Part shown: positions 1-10,283 of the stretch, piece after piece
Numbering within the stretch: the stretch's first letter is position 1
Layout of the letters: every line of letters starts with the position of its first letter
Assembly: GCF_014200375.1 (NCBI RefSeq)
Contig: NZ_JACHBP010000001.1
Span: 1,550,001-1,614,000 of the forward strand
Length of the DNA: 64,000 nucleotides
Source of the DNA: Terrimesophilobacter mesophilus
GTDB taxonomy: Bacteria; Actinomycetota; Actinomycetes; Actinomycetales; Microbacteriaceae
Direction: 5' to 3'
The notes under the pieces: generated by a model
The model's database searches: none
What the model was told of the DNA's origin: nothing
What the model saw: only the letters and a program-made list of their open reading frames with translations
Made by a program: the position numbers and the translations under genes

Positions 1-2787
1 AACGGAAGCGAACCTCGCGTGGCGATGACCGGGGACCTCGGTTGCCGCTATCACCAGTGGGTGTGTGGCCGCGACGAGGTCAATACCCGAAGTGCGCGCG
101 AGCTCTTGGTCGAGGGAGAGCTGAATAGGTACGTGAGTTTGCAGATCTGAGATGAGCGAACCCGTTTCGGTGCGTGTGCGACGCCCCAATTGAGTCAACT
201 CGACGACTCGTGCCGCCATCGCCGTGTTGCCCTGCAGCTCGATCGACTTGCCATCGTCACTCCATCGAACGTTGTCAGCGCCGTCGGTGCGCGCCCAGTC
301 ATCGAGTAGGTGTGCGAGTTCCTCCTGGCCGAAATAACGCCCGCTCGCGATGAGTTCCTCCTCGAGACCGGCAACCTCGACGTCTCCAGAGATGATCAGC
401 CCCGCTGCAGATTCGGCGACCTCGCGAAGTCCTGCACGCTGGGCTTCAATTGCGGTGACGTATTGGAGCGCCTTTTCTTCTTGCTGCGCGGGAGTGAGAC
501 TGAAGTCCATGGCGGCACGTAAGACGTCCATATGCTGCCCAATAATGGGCTCCAGTTCACCAATGGACCGCTCGAATATTTGGATTCGTTGAAGCACTCT
601 GAACATGATCCGTGAGTCGATCGCTTCGTTGTTGTAGAAGTTTCGAATCAGGATCTTCTCTGATTGCTGACCAATGCGGTCGATTCGACCAATTCGTTGC
701 TCGATCTCCATGGGGTTCCAGGGAAGGTCGTAGTTGATCACTGCCGAGCAGAATTCGAAGTCGAGCCCTTCGGAGGCGACGCGGTTGGCGAAAACGAAAT
801 CGTAGGCTCCCGCACGGAAGTCCTTCATGATCTTGCGACGTTGTTCGCGCCTGACGTCGCCGTTCAGGACGGCAATTCGGTAGTTGTCGGCGAACTTGTC
901 CCTCAACTGGCGAAGCGTGGCCTTTGACCACGTGAACAGCAGGGCCTGACGGCCTAGCCCATGCAAGTCCTTCAATACTTCGCCGAGTTTGTCGATTTTG
1001 GTATCCGGCGTTTCGAGCACACGTTTTGCGGCCGCGACCAAGTCGGGATGCGGGTCAACCCAACTGGACTTCCGTTCCTGGTCGACGTCGCCTTCCCAAA
1101 CTTCAGGGTCCGAGCGCAGAACTTCTCGCGCCGCCAGGTGCACGCTCGTGCTGGCAAGTCGGATCGGCATCTGCATCGAAAAGTACATCGGAGTGTTGGC
1201 GAGGTCGGCCCGTCGCTGACACCACGTCAAGTACTCCTCGTAAAATGCAGACTCGGCGCGATTCCAAACGACCTCAATGCCCGGTTCTGCATCTCGTATT
1301 GGCTTCTTCTCGTCGATTTCCACTCGTCGTGTGCGCGTCACCGTTGTGGACAGCATGTTGAGTTCGGCGATCAGTCGGCGTGCCGCTGCAACATCTGTCG
1401 GCGCGAGGGGTGCACGGGACAAGATGTCTTTGAGCTCCGCGAACTCTGGTCGTATCGTGATGGCCTTCTCGAAAACGAGTCCACGTAGATCAGAAAGAAC
1501 TTTGTCAAAATCAGCGCGATGCACGTCCTGACGGCTGAGCATCTTCCCGATCTTATTCAGCACTTCATTGGGCTTGAGCCGCGCCTCAAGGTCCTCGATC
1601 GTGTCGAAGTCCGCAGGCTCAAGCAGTCCCAGCAAATGGAGAAGGTCGGTTTCACGGAGGTTGATTGGCGTTGCCGTGAGGAAAACCATGTTCGACCCAA
1701 TGGTCCATTCCGACAGCTGCGTCCCTACTTGGTAACTCTTCGTGTCCGTATTGCGCATGGAGTGAGCCTCATCGACAATCACCAGGTCGAACACGGGAGG
1801 GTTATCCTCTAGCTCTTCCAGGGCTTTCCAGGTACGTAGGGTCTCGAGGGAGACCACGTACGCCTTGCGCTTGGGCAGTCGACCTTCCCGATGCTGCTCG
1901 AGGAACCGCTTGAGTTCGTCCTGATTGAGGTGAGTGAGGTCGAATCCGAATCGTTCCTGCATCTCATCTCGCCACTTGTCGATGAGGCCCGACGGGCACA
2001 CCACGAGCACCCGGTCGACATCGTGGCGTGCTTCGAGTTCGGTCCAGATCAAGCCTGCTTCGATCGTCTTGCCGAGGCCGACTTCATCCGCAATGAGAAT
2101 GCGAGCCTGGCCGCTCTGCAATAACTTCAGCACGGGTTTGAATTGGTACGGGCGGAAGACGGTTCGCGTAGCCCGGAACGAGTAGATGGTGTCGGCGAAG
2201 CGCCCCCGGAGCTTCGTGCGGGTGAGGGTTGCGCCGAACCGTGCTGCCGAGGACCGCTCTCCGAGGACCCACTCATCGGGCTGATCAGATGCCTCGATAG
2301 CAGCGAGCTTGTGCTCAAGTTCATTGCGAAGGCCACCGTCACCACGGACTTGATAGGACCAGCTGTTCGCATCAAAGGTGCGCGCGCGTACCTCGACATC
2401 GGCACCGCCTGGCACGGTGATTGCTCGGTCGCCAACGGCCAGTCTCGGTTCCGGGATGCCTCGCCCGGTGTCCCAGAGGTGCTCCGCCCACCGGAACGCT
2501 TCGGCGAGCGGGTGTTCGAGAGAGTCGTCCCAAGCGGCGACCGTCAGTTCATCGGACGTCCCGGTGGGCCCTGCTCCGACCTGCATGAGGAGAGGTTCCA
2601 CGATGCCAATGAACCAATACACTCCTGCTGGGAGACCCGTCTCATTGACGGTCGCCACTCTAACCGATTCGACTGAATCGTAAAGACCACCCACCGCTTC
2701 ATCGACAACGATGGCACGTGCGAATTCACTCTTCCCTAGCGCGACATCAAGGTCGTCGAACAGGGGGTGATAGCCAAATTGAATCAC
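1..2787 (-). CDS. SNF2/RapA-like DEAD/DEAH helicase, C-terminus cut by window edge
   Basis: This is a superfamily 2 DNA translocase of the SNF2/HepA type. The frame is open for 929 codons from a GTG at 2787 to the window edge, so the C-terminus is missing. Residues 1-220 form an N-terminal region I do not recognise. The Walker A motif DEVGLGKT lies at about 234-241, DEAH at 339-342, and LTATP follows. The second RecA lobe carries NYDLPWNP and QRIGRIDRIGQ near 690-715. The GTG start lies 4 nt after the stop of the PLD-helicase gene, so it belongs to the same operon. I infer a defence role as a translocase working with the upstream methyltransferase. It resembles the SNF2-like helicase of DISARM (DrmD), but that match is from architecture only. 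Confidence 0.88.
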   Translation of the reverse strand, partial: MIQFGYHPLFDDLDVALGKSEFARAIVVDEAVGGLYDSVESVRVATVNETGLPAGVYWFIGIVEPLLMQVGAGPTGTSDELTVAAWDDSLEHPLAEAFRWAEHLWDTGRGIPEPRLAVGDRAITVPGGADVEVRARTFDANSWSYQVRGDGGLRNELEHKLAAIEASDQPDEWVLGERSSAARFGATLTRTKLRGRFADTIYSFRATRTVFRPYQFKPVLKLLQSGQARILIADEVGLGKTIEAGLIWTELEARHDVDRVLVVCPSGLIDKWRDEMQERFGFDLTHLNQDELKRFLEQHREGRLPKRKAYVVSLETLRTWKALEELEDNPPVFDLVIVDEAHSMRNTDTKSYQVGTQLSEWTIGSNMVFLTATPINLRETDLLHLLGLLEPADFDTIEDLEARLKPNEVLNKIGKMLSRQDVHRADFDKVLSDLRGLVFEKAITIRPEFAELKDILSRAPLAPTDVAAARRLIAELNMLSTTVTRTRRVEIDEKKPIRDAEPGIEVVWNRAESAFYEEYLTWCQRRADLANTPMYFSMQMPIRLASTSVHLAAREVLRSDPEVWEGDVDQERKSSWVDPHPDLVAAAKRVLETPDTKIDKLGEVLKDLHGLGRQALLFTWSKATLRQLRDKFADNYRIAVLNGDVRREQRRKIMKDFRAGAYDFVFANRVASEGLDFEFCSAVINYDLPWNPMEIEQRIGRIDRIGQQSEKILIRNFYNNEAIDSRIMFRVLQRIQIFERSIGELEPIIGQHMDVLRAAMDFSLTPAQQEEKALQYVTAIEAQRAGLREVAESAAGLIISGDVEVAGLEEELIASGRYFGQEELAHLLDDWARTDGADNVRWSDDGKSIELQGNTAMAARVVELTQLGRRTRTETGSLISDLQTHVPIQLSLDQELARTSGIDLVAATHPLVIAATEVPGHRHARFASV

Positions 2788-2791
2788 GGGT

Positions 2792-5700
2792 CTACCTTGC
2801 TTTCACATCCGGCGTCGAGGATGCGTCGATGACCGAATCTTTCGCGACGGGCTTCGTTGGTTTGGTCCCCTCAACTGCCATCCAGGCGATGAGGCGAACG
2901 TCTTCCAGGGCGATAACGGGAAGCGGTTCCACCTTTTCCGCCGGCTGAATTCCAAAGTCATCGAGAACGGTGATGATTGCCTCAATCACTGATTCGGACT
3001 CGCCCGGCGTACGCAAGGCCGCGCGCATCGCCTTCCTCGCCTTCGCCGTGGGTACCGTGTGAAGGCGCTTGATGGTTTCCATCTGCACGGCTCCCAAATG
3101 CCCGCCACTGTCTTTGACAAGTTCACGTGCGTCGCGGAACGATGCGGGGGGAGTGGCGACGAGGGCGTTCGGGTCCGTCGAGTGCATCCACTCTTCGTGT
3201 GCATCTGCCTGCGCAAGGGCCCAGGCTTCGTAAGCGGCCTGGAATGCTGAGGCGGGAAGCGACCGAGCACGATCCGGCTTGCCGGGATCCGCCGTGACGA
3301 GTGAGATCAGCGTGTCATCCACGACGATGCGCCCCTCCTCGTCGGGTGCGGGCTGCCATGACTCGTCAGTGTTGACGTTTCGGAACCAGGTGTGGCCGGT
3401 GTCGCCCATCTTCATGCAGAAGACGAAGGAGTGACCCGAAACGGCGGGGTTCACGAAGCCACTGCCGATTCCGTAGGGGAGGTCTTCAAGTTGTCCGCGA
3501 AGTGACGGGTTCGCGTCGAACGCGTTGACGAGGCGTCGACGATACTCCTCCCCCGAGCCGGCCGCGGATCCTCCGCTCTGTTCGATCAATTCCTCAATCT
3601 CGCCAACGATGTCGTCGGGGTCGTAATGCTCTTGTGGCGGGTAGTGCGAGACACCCGGGAGCACTTTGCCGGCGCCGATCGCAGCATCGGCTTGCTTGAG
3701 CTTGCGAACGAGAATCTGTTCCAGCCCAAGGAACTCGTCCAGATGCTCCGCCGGGAAGAAGACGTTCAGTTCGATTGCCTTGTGCTGGCTGCCGATGCGA
3801 TCAACACGACCGTGCCGTTGGACGATCCGCATCGGGTTCCACGGCAGGTCGTAGTTCACAATGTGCCCGGCTTGTTGGAGGTTCACGCCTTCGGCAAGAA
3901 CATCGGTAGTGAGCAGGAGGTCGTAGAGGTCGTCTTCGACCGGTGTGCCATCGTTGCGCATCCGCCCCGCTGTGCGCGGGGCAAAGTTGGCGACCGCTTT
4001 GGCGCGCGTCGGTTGGTCGATGCCGCCGCGTTTTCCCGACGCGAATTCGCCGATGATCGCGGGCGCGAGGCGGCCCCGGTACACGGCGAGCGGCGAATCG
4101 TCAGCCACTGCGCTGAGTGCGGTGGTGAGGCGTTCGTGCAGGTCGCGAATGGTGTCCGCGTAGGTGGAGAAGACGATGACTTTTCGCCGGTCTCCCGTGG
4201 GGGCGTTCGTCACGGCGGGCTTGGCCGCCTGGGTGACGATCCTCTTGAGTTCCGCGAGCAGGGCCTCGACCTTCGGCTCGCCGTCATGTGCCGCAGCAAT
4301 GGCCAATGACTGGAGTTCCTTGATGAGGGCGAGGTCGCGCTCGACATCGGCCTTCAGCAGGTCAGCATCGTAGAGCGATGCCGGAGTCGCCTGATGTTCG
4401 GTGTCTTCATCGAGCCCTGCGATGATCTCCTCAAGATCCTCGGATTCGGAGTTGACATAGTCGCGCAGGGCGCCGCCGATCAGTACCGTGCCCTTGTCGA
4501 GCGCAGCGAGAAACGCGGAGTGTGTCTGGATGAGAACTCCGAGCGTCCCGGCCAGCGCCGTCGGCGACGACTCGAGTCGCTTGAGCAGTGCAGATCGGAG
4601 GAGGCCCATGTTGGACACCTCGGTCTTGTTCAGGTCTTCGGACTTCAGGTACCTGCTGGGTACGTATCGGGCGAGAAGGAGCCGCTTCGGGTCGCTCCGA
4701 CGGATGCTGAAGGACGCGACGTGGGTTTCTTCTTCGGGGATGTCGAGTGCGTAGGTCACGGCGTCAACGAGATCGTCGCCCGGCCCGTCGAGTTGGTAAT
4801 CGACGCGGCGCACATCCGCGTCGGGGAATTCGACGGGGATCTTCTTCCCTCCCGGGCCCATGATCGTCTCGCCCTTGTAGTTGTCTTTCACAAACTTTCG
4901 GGTGCGGCGGACGGCTACCTGGTCCATCAGATCGAAGAGGTGCGCGGGGGTGAGCGCTTCTGGGTCGAGCCCTTGGGCATCGCGAATGTATCGGCGAATC
5001 GAGGGAATCCCGATCGATGCGAATCGGGCGTCATCCCGGATGAAGTACTTCACCAGGGTTTCGAGGTCGATGAGTGAGTTGTTCACGGGTGTCGCCGTGA
5101 GCAGCACGACCTTCTTCGGGTGGCGTCCGGCAAGGATGATCCTGTCGAGCGCCTCGGACCGGGCTGCGCTTGCATTACGCAGGTTGTGCGCCTCGTCGAC
5201 GATGACCAGAGCGGCGTCTTCTGCTTGATCGTAGAAGTTCTGGTGATCGGGATGCTCCGGGTCCATCCGGCTTCGGATCTCTTCGTAAGAATGGACCGTG
5301 ACTCGGCGAGAGATGTCGTATTGGTCGATCACCGGATCCCAGACGGAAGCCTTCAGGGCGGCAGGTGTAGCGATGAGCACGCGCTGGCGCTGTTGCTCGG
5401 TGGCAGCGGCGATGACTTCGAGGGCGAGGTAGGTTTTTCCGAGCCCGACTTCGTCGGCGACGAGCACACCGCCGATCTCTTCGAGGAGCCTCCTCATTCG
5501 CTTTACACCGTCCGCTTGGAAGCGGGTGAGCTCGAAGCGTGTCGGCCCCGCCTGCTCGTCGTCGAGGTGTTCGCCGTAGCGGGCGAGCAGCATCCTGAGG
5601 AAGACGCTCCAGGGACTGTGCTCCGCCCAGAGGGGTTCGTAGAGGGCCGCGAGGTCGTAGGGTTCTGAGTCGGCCCAGCATTCGTCGAACCAGTCGATGA

Positions 5701-6280
5701 CTTGTTGGGTGGACCCGTGGGTCCCTGAGGCGCCGACGTTCAGTTCGGCATTGCGGGTGAGCCCGGCGAGCGTGAGGTTGGACGAGCCGGCGAGGTACGC
5801 GGGGTGGGTGGGGTGGTTGCTGATGTAGGTCTTGCCGTGTAGGAATCCACCGGTGTAGCGGCGGATCTCGACGACGGGTTCGCCTTTGGTGTCTGCGGCA
5901 CGGAGCCATTCGACGAGACGCTTGGCGGATGTCGTTGATTTGTGTTCGAAACCGAGCGCATCGCGTTCGGCCTTGAGCCATTTCGTGTGTCCGGTGAGGG
6001 CTTCGTTGATGCGTTGCTGCAGTGTCGTGTTGGTGTCCAGCGGTATCAGCGGGTCGGGGATGGGGTCGGCGCCGAGGAGGATGCGGATGCGCGGCATCTT
6101 CTCGAGTTCATCCGCGAGGAGGAGAAACCCAGCAGGGTTGATATAGGCGGTAGCTATGGCGGCGCTAGGGACATTCGCAAGCGCCTCACGGTTGACGCGG
6201 AAGAGACGCCGAACCTCTTCGCCGACAGTCATCTGGGGGGCGACCCGGTTGGTTGCGAAGACGGGAATCTGCTCGGTCAT
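2792..6280 (-). CDS. PLD-domain/SNF2-type helicase fusion protein
   Basis: The protein has 1,162 residues. An N-terminal phospholipase D-like nuclease domain (about 1-200) is fused to an SF2 helicase. The PLD signature is HGK at 148-150 followed by GSSN at 165-168 and an N-A-E-L stretch; the aspartate of the classic HxK(x4)D motif is not evident. The helicase has DEVGLGKT at 276-283, DEAH at 362-365, LTATP at about 394-398, and NYDLPWNP with QRHGRVDRIGS in lobe 2. The ATG at 6280 overlaps the stop of the methyltransferase as ATGA, which implies translational coupling; a longer frame upstream to 6577 lies inside the methyltransferase gene and is rejected. Fusion of PLD and helicase in one chain is reminiscent of DISARM (DrmC) and Mokosh components. 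I infer a nuclease-helicase effector. Confidence 0.88.
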   Translation of the reverse strand: MTEQIPVFATNRVAPQMTVGEEVRRLFRVNREALANVPSAAIATAYINPAGFLLLADELEKMPRIRILLGADPIPDPLIPLDTNTTLQQRINEALTGHTKWLKAERDALGFEHKSTTSAKRLVEWLRAADTKGEPVVEIRRYTGGFLHGKTYISNHPTHPAYLAGSSNLTLAGLTRNAELNVGASGTHGSTQQVIDWFDECWADSEPYDLAALYEPLWAEHSPWSVFLRMLLARYGEHLDDEQAGPTRFELTRFQADGVKRMRRLLEEIGGVLVADEVGLGKTYLALEVIAAATEQQRQRVLIATPAALKASVWDPVIDQYDISRRVTVHSYEEIRSRMDPEHPDHQNFYDQAEDAALVIVDEAHNLRNASAARSEALDRIILAGRHPKKVVLLTATPVNNSLIDLETLVKYFIRDDARFASIGIPSIRRYIRDAQGLDPEALTPAHLFDLMDQVAVRRTRKFVKDNYKGETIMGPGGKKIPVEFPDADVRRVDYQLDGPGDDLVDAVTYALDIPEEETHVASFSIRRSDPKRLLLARYVPSRYLKSEDLNKTEVSNMGLLRSALLKRLESSPTALAGTLGVLIQTHSAFLAALDKGTVLIGGALRDYVNSESEDLEEIIAGLDEDTEHQATPASLYDADLLKADVERDLALIKELQSLAIAAAHDGEPKVEALLAELKRIVTQAAKPAVTNAPTGDRRKVIVFSTYADTIRDLHERLTTALSAVADDSPLAVYRGRLAPAIIGEFASGKRGGIDQPTRAKAVANFAPRTAGRMRNDGTPVEDDLYDLLLTTDVLAEGVNLQQAGHIVNYDLPWNPMRIVQRHGRVDRIGSQHKAIELNVFFPAEHLDEFLGLEQILVRKLKQADAAIGAGKVLPGVSHYPPQEHYDPDDIVGEIEELIEQSGGSAAGSGEEYRRRLVNAFDANPSLRGQLEDLPYGIGSGFVNPAVSGHSFVFCMKMGDTGHTWFRNVNTDESWQPAPDEEGRIVVDDTLISLVTADPGKPDRARSLPASAFQAAYEAWALAQADAHEEWMHSTDPNALVATPPASFRDARELVKDSGGHLGAVQMETIKRLHTVPTAKARKAMRAALRTPGESESVIEAIITVLDDFGIQPAEKVEPLPVIALEDVRLIAWMAVEGTKPTKPVAKDSVIDASSTPDVKAR

Positions 6281-9200
6281 GCGACGGCCTTCCACTGCTC
6301 GTAGTAACCCAAGACTTTCTCGAGGCGGGCTTTGCAGTCCCAGCCACGATGGAAGGTCTCGAAGACGTGCGTCACTTGCGCCGCGCTCAGCCCGTAGAGG
6401 AGCGACACGAGTGCGTCGAGTTCTGCGATGAGCTCCGTCTTTGTCGTCTGATCGTTCGCTGTACCGACCTCGACGCCGACCTCGTCTGCCCAGGTTCTGT
6501 ACCGTTCGTCGATAGCCGCGAGTCGACCTGCAATCGCGACAGTCCGACTGGCGAGACCGGAGTCGTACTTTGGCCACGGCACTGGCAGTCGAGTCAGAAT
6601 GCCGAAGGTCAGGTGAAGCTCAACCCACCGACGTGCACTCCAGTCGAACGGTATCGAGGCCATCACTCCCAACAGAAATGCCTCGTGTCGCGCTGACCCT
6701 CGACGAGTGACAACCATGTGAGCGGGGTCGACGATTGCTCGCCCGGGCGGCGCAAGGCACGGAATGGAAGTTCGCGTATCCGTCGCACGCGCGATGCCTC
6801 GGTAAACGATCCGGGCCTGATCGAGTTGGAGGCGCCCTTCGGGCAGCGTCATGCCCGAGTATGCCGAACGCGAGGTTCGAGCAGCCCCTTCAAACTTCCG
6901 GCGAAGGTAAGGGCGTAAGACGTTCACCGGCGAGTACGCATACGGAACTCCCGCGTCCGGATTCCAGATGTTGAAGGAGGCGCCCGTGCCAACCGGAATA
7001 CGACCGCGCGATTCCTCAACGTCGAACTCAAGAACAGGCTTGTCCTTTGTTGCGTTCAAGTCCCCTTGGATCAGGGCGAAGTCCACGCCCGACGGACTGT
7101 TGCGGAAAACTCCTGAGAGCATCATCGTTCGCAAGACTTGCGCGGCAGCCGTTCCGGGGATCAACGGGAATGCCGCAGTTTCGGACCACGATCCGAATTC
7201 CTCGGCAGGAACCTCGGCGGTGTTGACAGCTCCGGAAATGAACTCAGATTGGCTGAAGAATGGCCCTGCGAACCTCACCACATGATCTGTGCCGCGCTCG
7301 ACAACAGTGAGACCCACCGTGTATTGAGGGTGGACGTTTGGGAATATCCACTGCATGTTGTTGGTCAGGAAGCACACATCTGCGAATGCCCCGTCTTTCA
7401 GAACGGATCGCCGCCATTCCGCGAGTGACGCGCCTGAGAGAGCGCCGCGGGGCAGGACAAGCCCCGCTCGTCCCCCTTCGCGCAACAAGCTCCAGTTCCT
7501 CCACCCAAACATCTGATACAGATCAAGATGTGCGGCGCCTACACCTGGGAACGGCCCTGCTGCGATTGCCCGACGTAGCGAATTGACTTGCTCAATTTCT
7601 GCCAGATATTGGGATTCAAGATCGGGCCGGCTCTGACGCAGCTCACGAAGCGCGACGATGCGCTTGGACTGCGGCATCGAGCGCAGACCCGGCAACCGGA
7701 GCCCCCACCAGTGATGCTCCGCTACGTGTAGCTCTTCCCAAGGCGGATTGCCGACCAGCACATCGAAGCCGGGCCGCTCGCGGAGGAACACCTCTGGGAA
7801 AAGGAACGGCATGTGCGCCGGCTGGAGCGGATCGACGGCTTCGCGCACCTCACGCATTGCAGCGAGAGTGACGAACTGTTCGGCGTCCCACGCCTCGTCA
7901 ATCGTCACGCCGAGGCGCTTGGCGACGGCCACATCGAAGATCGCCTTCGCCGGGGCCGCTGCGTCGCGCGCTTTCGCCAGCGTCTCCGCACCGGCGGCGA
8001 CCTCCGACTTGTCGGCCTCCGAAGCGTTCGCGTAGTCGATCAGAAGGTCGCGTGCGGCCGTCAGTGGCTCGCGAATGATCTGCTCAAACAGACCGTCAGC
8101 CATCAGGGCGTCCATAGCCTCGTCGATCGTGCCGATGCCGGTGAGGGAGTTGGCGAGGACGAGCCCGTGGTCCAGGCTCGACATCGGCAGGCCGGGGACA
8201 AAGGTGTGAATCCAGAGCGCGAGCTGCGACAGCTCGACGGCCAGCGGGTTGATGTCGAGCCCGTAAATGCAACGGCGTGCCACCTGACGGCGAAGGAGCT
8301 GACCGTCGGTGATCGCCTTCGCACCGTCCGTGTCGTGCCCGAGCGCCTCACGCGCCTTCTCCGCGAGGCGCGCGAGTTCGGCGCGCACGCCCGGCACCTC
8401 GGTGGCAGTGAGGAAGTCGCGCATGCCGCGCTCGATCTTGTCCACGGCGGCGACCAGGAAGTGTGCGGAGCCCATCGCTAGGTCGGCGACGCGGAAATCG
8501 AAGAACGCTTCTGCGGCTTGGCGCTCCCCGCCCTCGTCCACGAGCGTCTTGATCCGGTCGAGGTGGGCCTTCAGCGCAGGCTCGACCGAGCGCTCGATGA
8601 GGTGATCGACGACGATCTTCGGCGTGTAATAGGAGCCGGTCGCCTTCCGCTCCCCCGATGCCGAGTGGAAATACGGCCGGCCGGCGGGAGCGACGACCTC
8701 ATCGTTCTCTCTCGCGGGGACGTAAGCGCCATTTCGGTCGACGGCGAGATCCTGCTCCGCGAGCGACAGGCTTGACTCCAGCAGGCCCTCGTAAATGGTG
8801 CCGAACTCACGTACCTGGAGACTCCGGAAATCAACCGGGCCGCGCATCCCGTCGACCGTCTCTTCGCTGAGGAGTGCCAGAAGTGCGGGACCCACCACGC
8901 TGTCGGGCAGCTCCAGCTTTTTCAGCAGCGCACCCTCTTCGGTGGTGGGGTCGAAGATACTGCCCCCGTACGCTGGAATCTCCCATCGGGTGTTCCCGTT
9001 GAAGATGACCTCCCACACTTGCGAGAGGTCAGACCAGATCGCCGACGATTCCGTCGCGAAGTTCTCTGGCTCGGTTGTCAGCTCGCGGCTGATGAAGGCC
9101 TGCAGTGAGTTCGCGTCAAAGTGATCGTTGCGCCCGGCCGGCAGCAACTCCGTCGCCTCCCCGTACGCTTGAAACAAGAGCCGGAACAGCACACGCATGG

Positions 9201-10263
9201 TCAAGCGGTACGCCATTTGGAGTCCGTCGGCGTTGAGCTTCAGGCCTAGCGATGGCAAGCGATCGGCGATCGCCAGCGACAGACCAGGGACCACGCCCTC
9301 GTAGACCCGGTCACGAAGGCGGGTTCCCAGATCGGCGGCGTACTTGCCGGAACCATCCAGGATCTGCTGAGTGGAACCTCCCGCATCCAGGGCATCGGCA
9401 GAAAAAATGAGGGTAAGCAGGGCGGCCTGTTCGGGGGCAAGCCAATCGAGGTCAAGCTCGAAGTAGGTCTCGGACTGGCCGCGTTGACCCACACCCACGC
9501 CGTCGCGACCAGGGTAGAGCCGCAGCGTCGACTTGCGCAGCGCAATGACCCATGGCACGTCCTCGCGACCGGCGATCTCCAGGGCCTTGGCAACCGGGGT
9601 GAGCTGATAGGTCGCAGATTTGCGGTCGAAGTTTTCGTCCTCGCGGAGGAGCACCGCGACGGCGCGCCGCGGGCCGCTTGACGTCCGAAGCACCAGGAGC
9701 CGGTCAGAGCCGGCAGCCTCCGATTCGAACCCGAGCGCGGCAACCAGCTCTGCTCCTCGTTTCGGCAAGATGGAGGTGGCCTTCTTGCCGGCCGCTTCCC
9801 AATCGGAGCGGCTCGGGACATCCCGGTTCAAGTAATACGTGGTGAAGAGGAACTGGTTGGAGAACGCAGCGCTACCCGCCGACGACATGATCTCCTGAAT
9901 GGAACGGATGCGCCCGTGCGCCGCCAGGCCATTCGGTTCGTCGAGAACGGACTGAAGTTGGCGCTCCGCCTGACCCACCGTGATCGGTCCGATAGGTGGA
10001 GCGCTTGCAGTCGGGTAATGAATCCACACGCCTTCGGGTGCGACCGCAGCAACGATGAAGCCCATAGGAGATTTCGCGCCCCGAGACTTCCAGAGCTCAT
10101 CGAGCATGCCCTTGGTCGGGCGGGTTGAGAGTCTTGCGATGCCGACTTGGATGGCTCCGACATCGGCGTCGTCCCGCCCGAACTCCACGACGGCATCCGC
10201 TGCACCTGCGGGGGCATCGGCCCACGCAACCGCACTCGACCCCTGAATCTGTAGCGCTGACAT
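6277..10263 (-). CDS. Adenine-specific DNA methyltransferase, Eco57I/PglX-like, 1,328 aa
   Basis: This is a large N6-adenine (gamma-class-like) DNA methyltransferase. A YYTPK motif lies near residue 541. The SAM-binding motif I reads DLAMGSAHFL near 594, where family members usually have DPAxGSGxFL. GLDINPLAVELSQLALW follows, and the catalytic NPPW lies at about 838-841. The roughly 500 residues before the catalytic core and the C-terminal 400 residues probably serve target recognition and complex formation. I see no clear PD-(D/E)XK nuclease motif. The start is uncertain: a TTG at 10287 overlaps the upstream stop as TTGA, but the ATG at 10263 has an AGAAGG Shine-Dalgarno about 8 nt ahead and is preferred. 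It is likely the modification component protecting host DNA. Confidence 0.88.
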   Translation of the reverse strand: MSALQIQGSSAVAWADAPAGAADAVVEFGRDDADVGAIQVGIARLSTRPTKGMLDELWKSRGAKSPMGFIVAAVAPEGVWIHYPTASAPPIGPITVGQAERQLQSVLDEPNGLAAHGRIRSIQEIMSSAGSAAFSNQFLFTTYYLNRDVPSRSDWEAAGKKATSILPKRGAELVAALGFESEAAGSDRLLVLRTSSGPRRAVAVLLREDENFDRKSATYQLTPVAKALEIAGREDVPWVIALRKSTLRLYPGRDGVGVGQRGQSETYFELDLDWLAPEQAALLTLIFSADALDAGGSTQQILDGSGKYAADLGTRLRDRVYEGVVPGLSLAIADRLPSLGLKLNADGLQMAYRLTMRVLFRLLFQAYGEATELLPAGRNDHFDANSLQAFISRELTTEPENFATESSAIWSDLSQVWEVIFNGNTRWEIPAYGGSIFDPTTEEGALLKKLELPDSVVGPALLALLSEETVDGMRGPVDFRSLQVREFGTIYEGLLESSLSLAEQDLAVDRNGAYVPARENDEVVAPAGRPYFHSASGERKATGSYYTPKIVVDHLIERSVEPALKAHLDRIKTLVDEGGERQAAEAFFDFRVADLAMGSAHFLVAAVDKIERGMRDFLTATEVPGVRAELARLAEKAREALGHDTDGAKAITDGQLLRRQVARRCIYGLDINPLAVELSQLALWIHTFVPGLPMSSLDHGLVLANSLTGIGTIDEAMDALMADGLFEQIIREPLTAARDLLIDYANASEADKSEVAAGAETLAKARDAAAPAKAIFDVAVAKRLGVTIDEAWDAEQFVTLAAMREVREAVDPLQPAHMPFLFPEVFLRERPGFDVLVGNPPWEELHVAEHHWWGLRLPGLRSMPQSKRIVALRELRQSRPDLESQYLAEIEQVNSLRRAIAAGPFPGVGAAHLDLYQMFGWRNWSLLREGGRAGLVLPRGALSGASLAEWRRSVLKDGAFADVCFLTNNMQWIFPNVHPQYTVGLTVVERGTDHVVRFAGPFFSQSEFISGAVNTAEVPAEEFGSWSETAAFPLIPGTAAAQVLRTMMLSGVFRNSPSGVDFALIQGDLNATKDKPVLEFDVEESRGRIPVGTGASFNIWNPDAGVPYAYSPVNVLRPYLRRKFEGAARTSRSAYSGMTLPEGRLQLDQARIVYRGIARATDTRTSIPCLAPPGRAIVDPAHMVVTRRGSARHEAFLLGVMASIPFDWSARRWVELHLTFGILTRLPVPWPKYDSGLASRTVAIAGRLAAIDERYRTWADEVGVEVGTANDQTTKTELIAELDALVSLLYGLSAAQVTHVFETFHRGWDCKARLEKVLGYYEQWKAVA

Positions 10264-10283
10264 GCTCTCTACCTTCTCGACGT

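Noticed and set aside
6281..6577. N-terminal extension of the PLD-helicase
   Set aside because: The extra 99 codons lie inside the methyltransferase gene, are Arg-rich, and the ATG at 6280 overlaps the upstream stop as ATGA.
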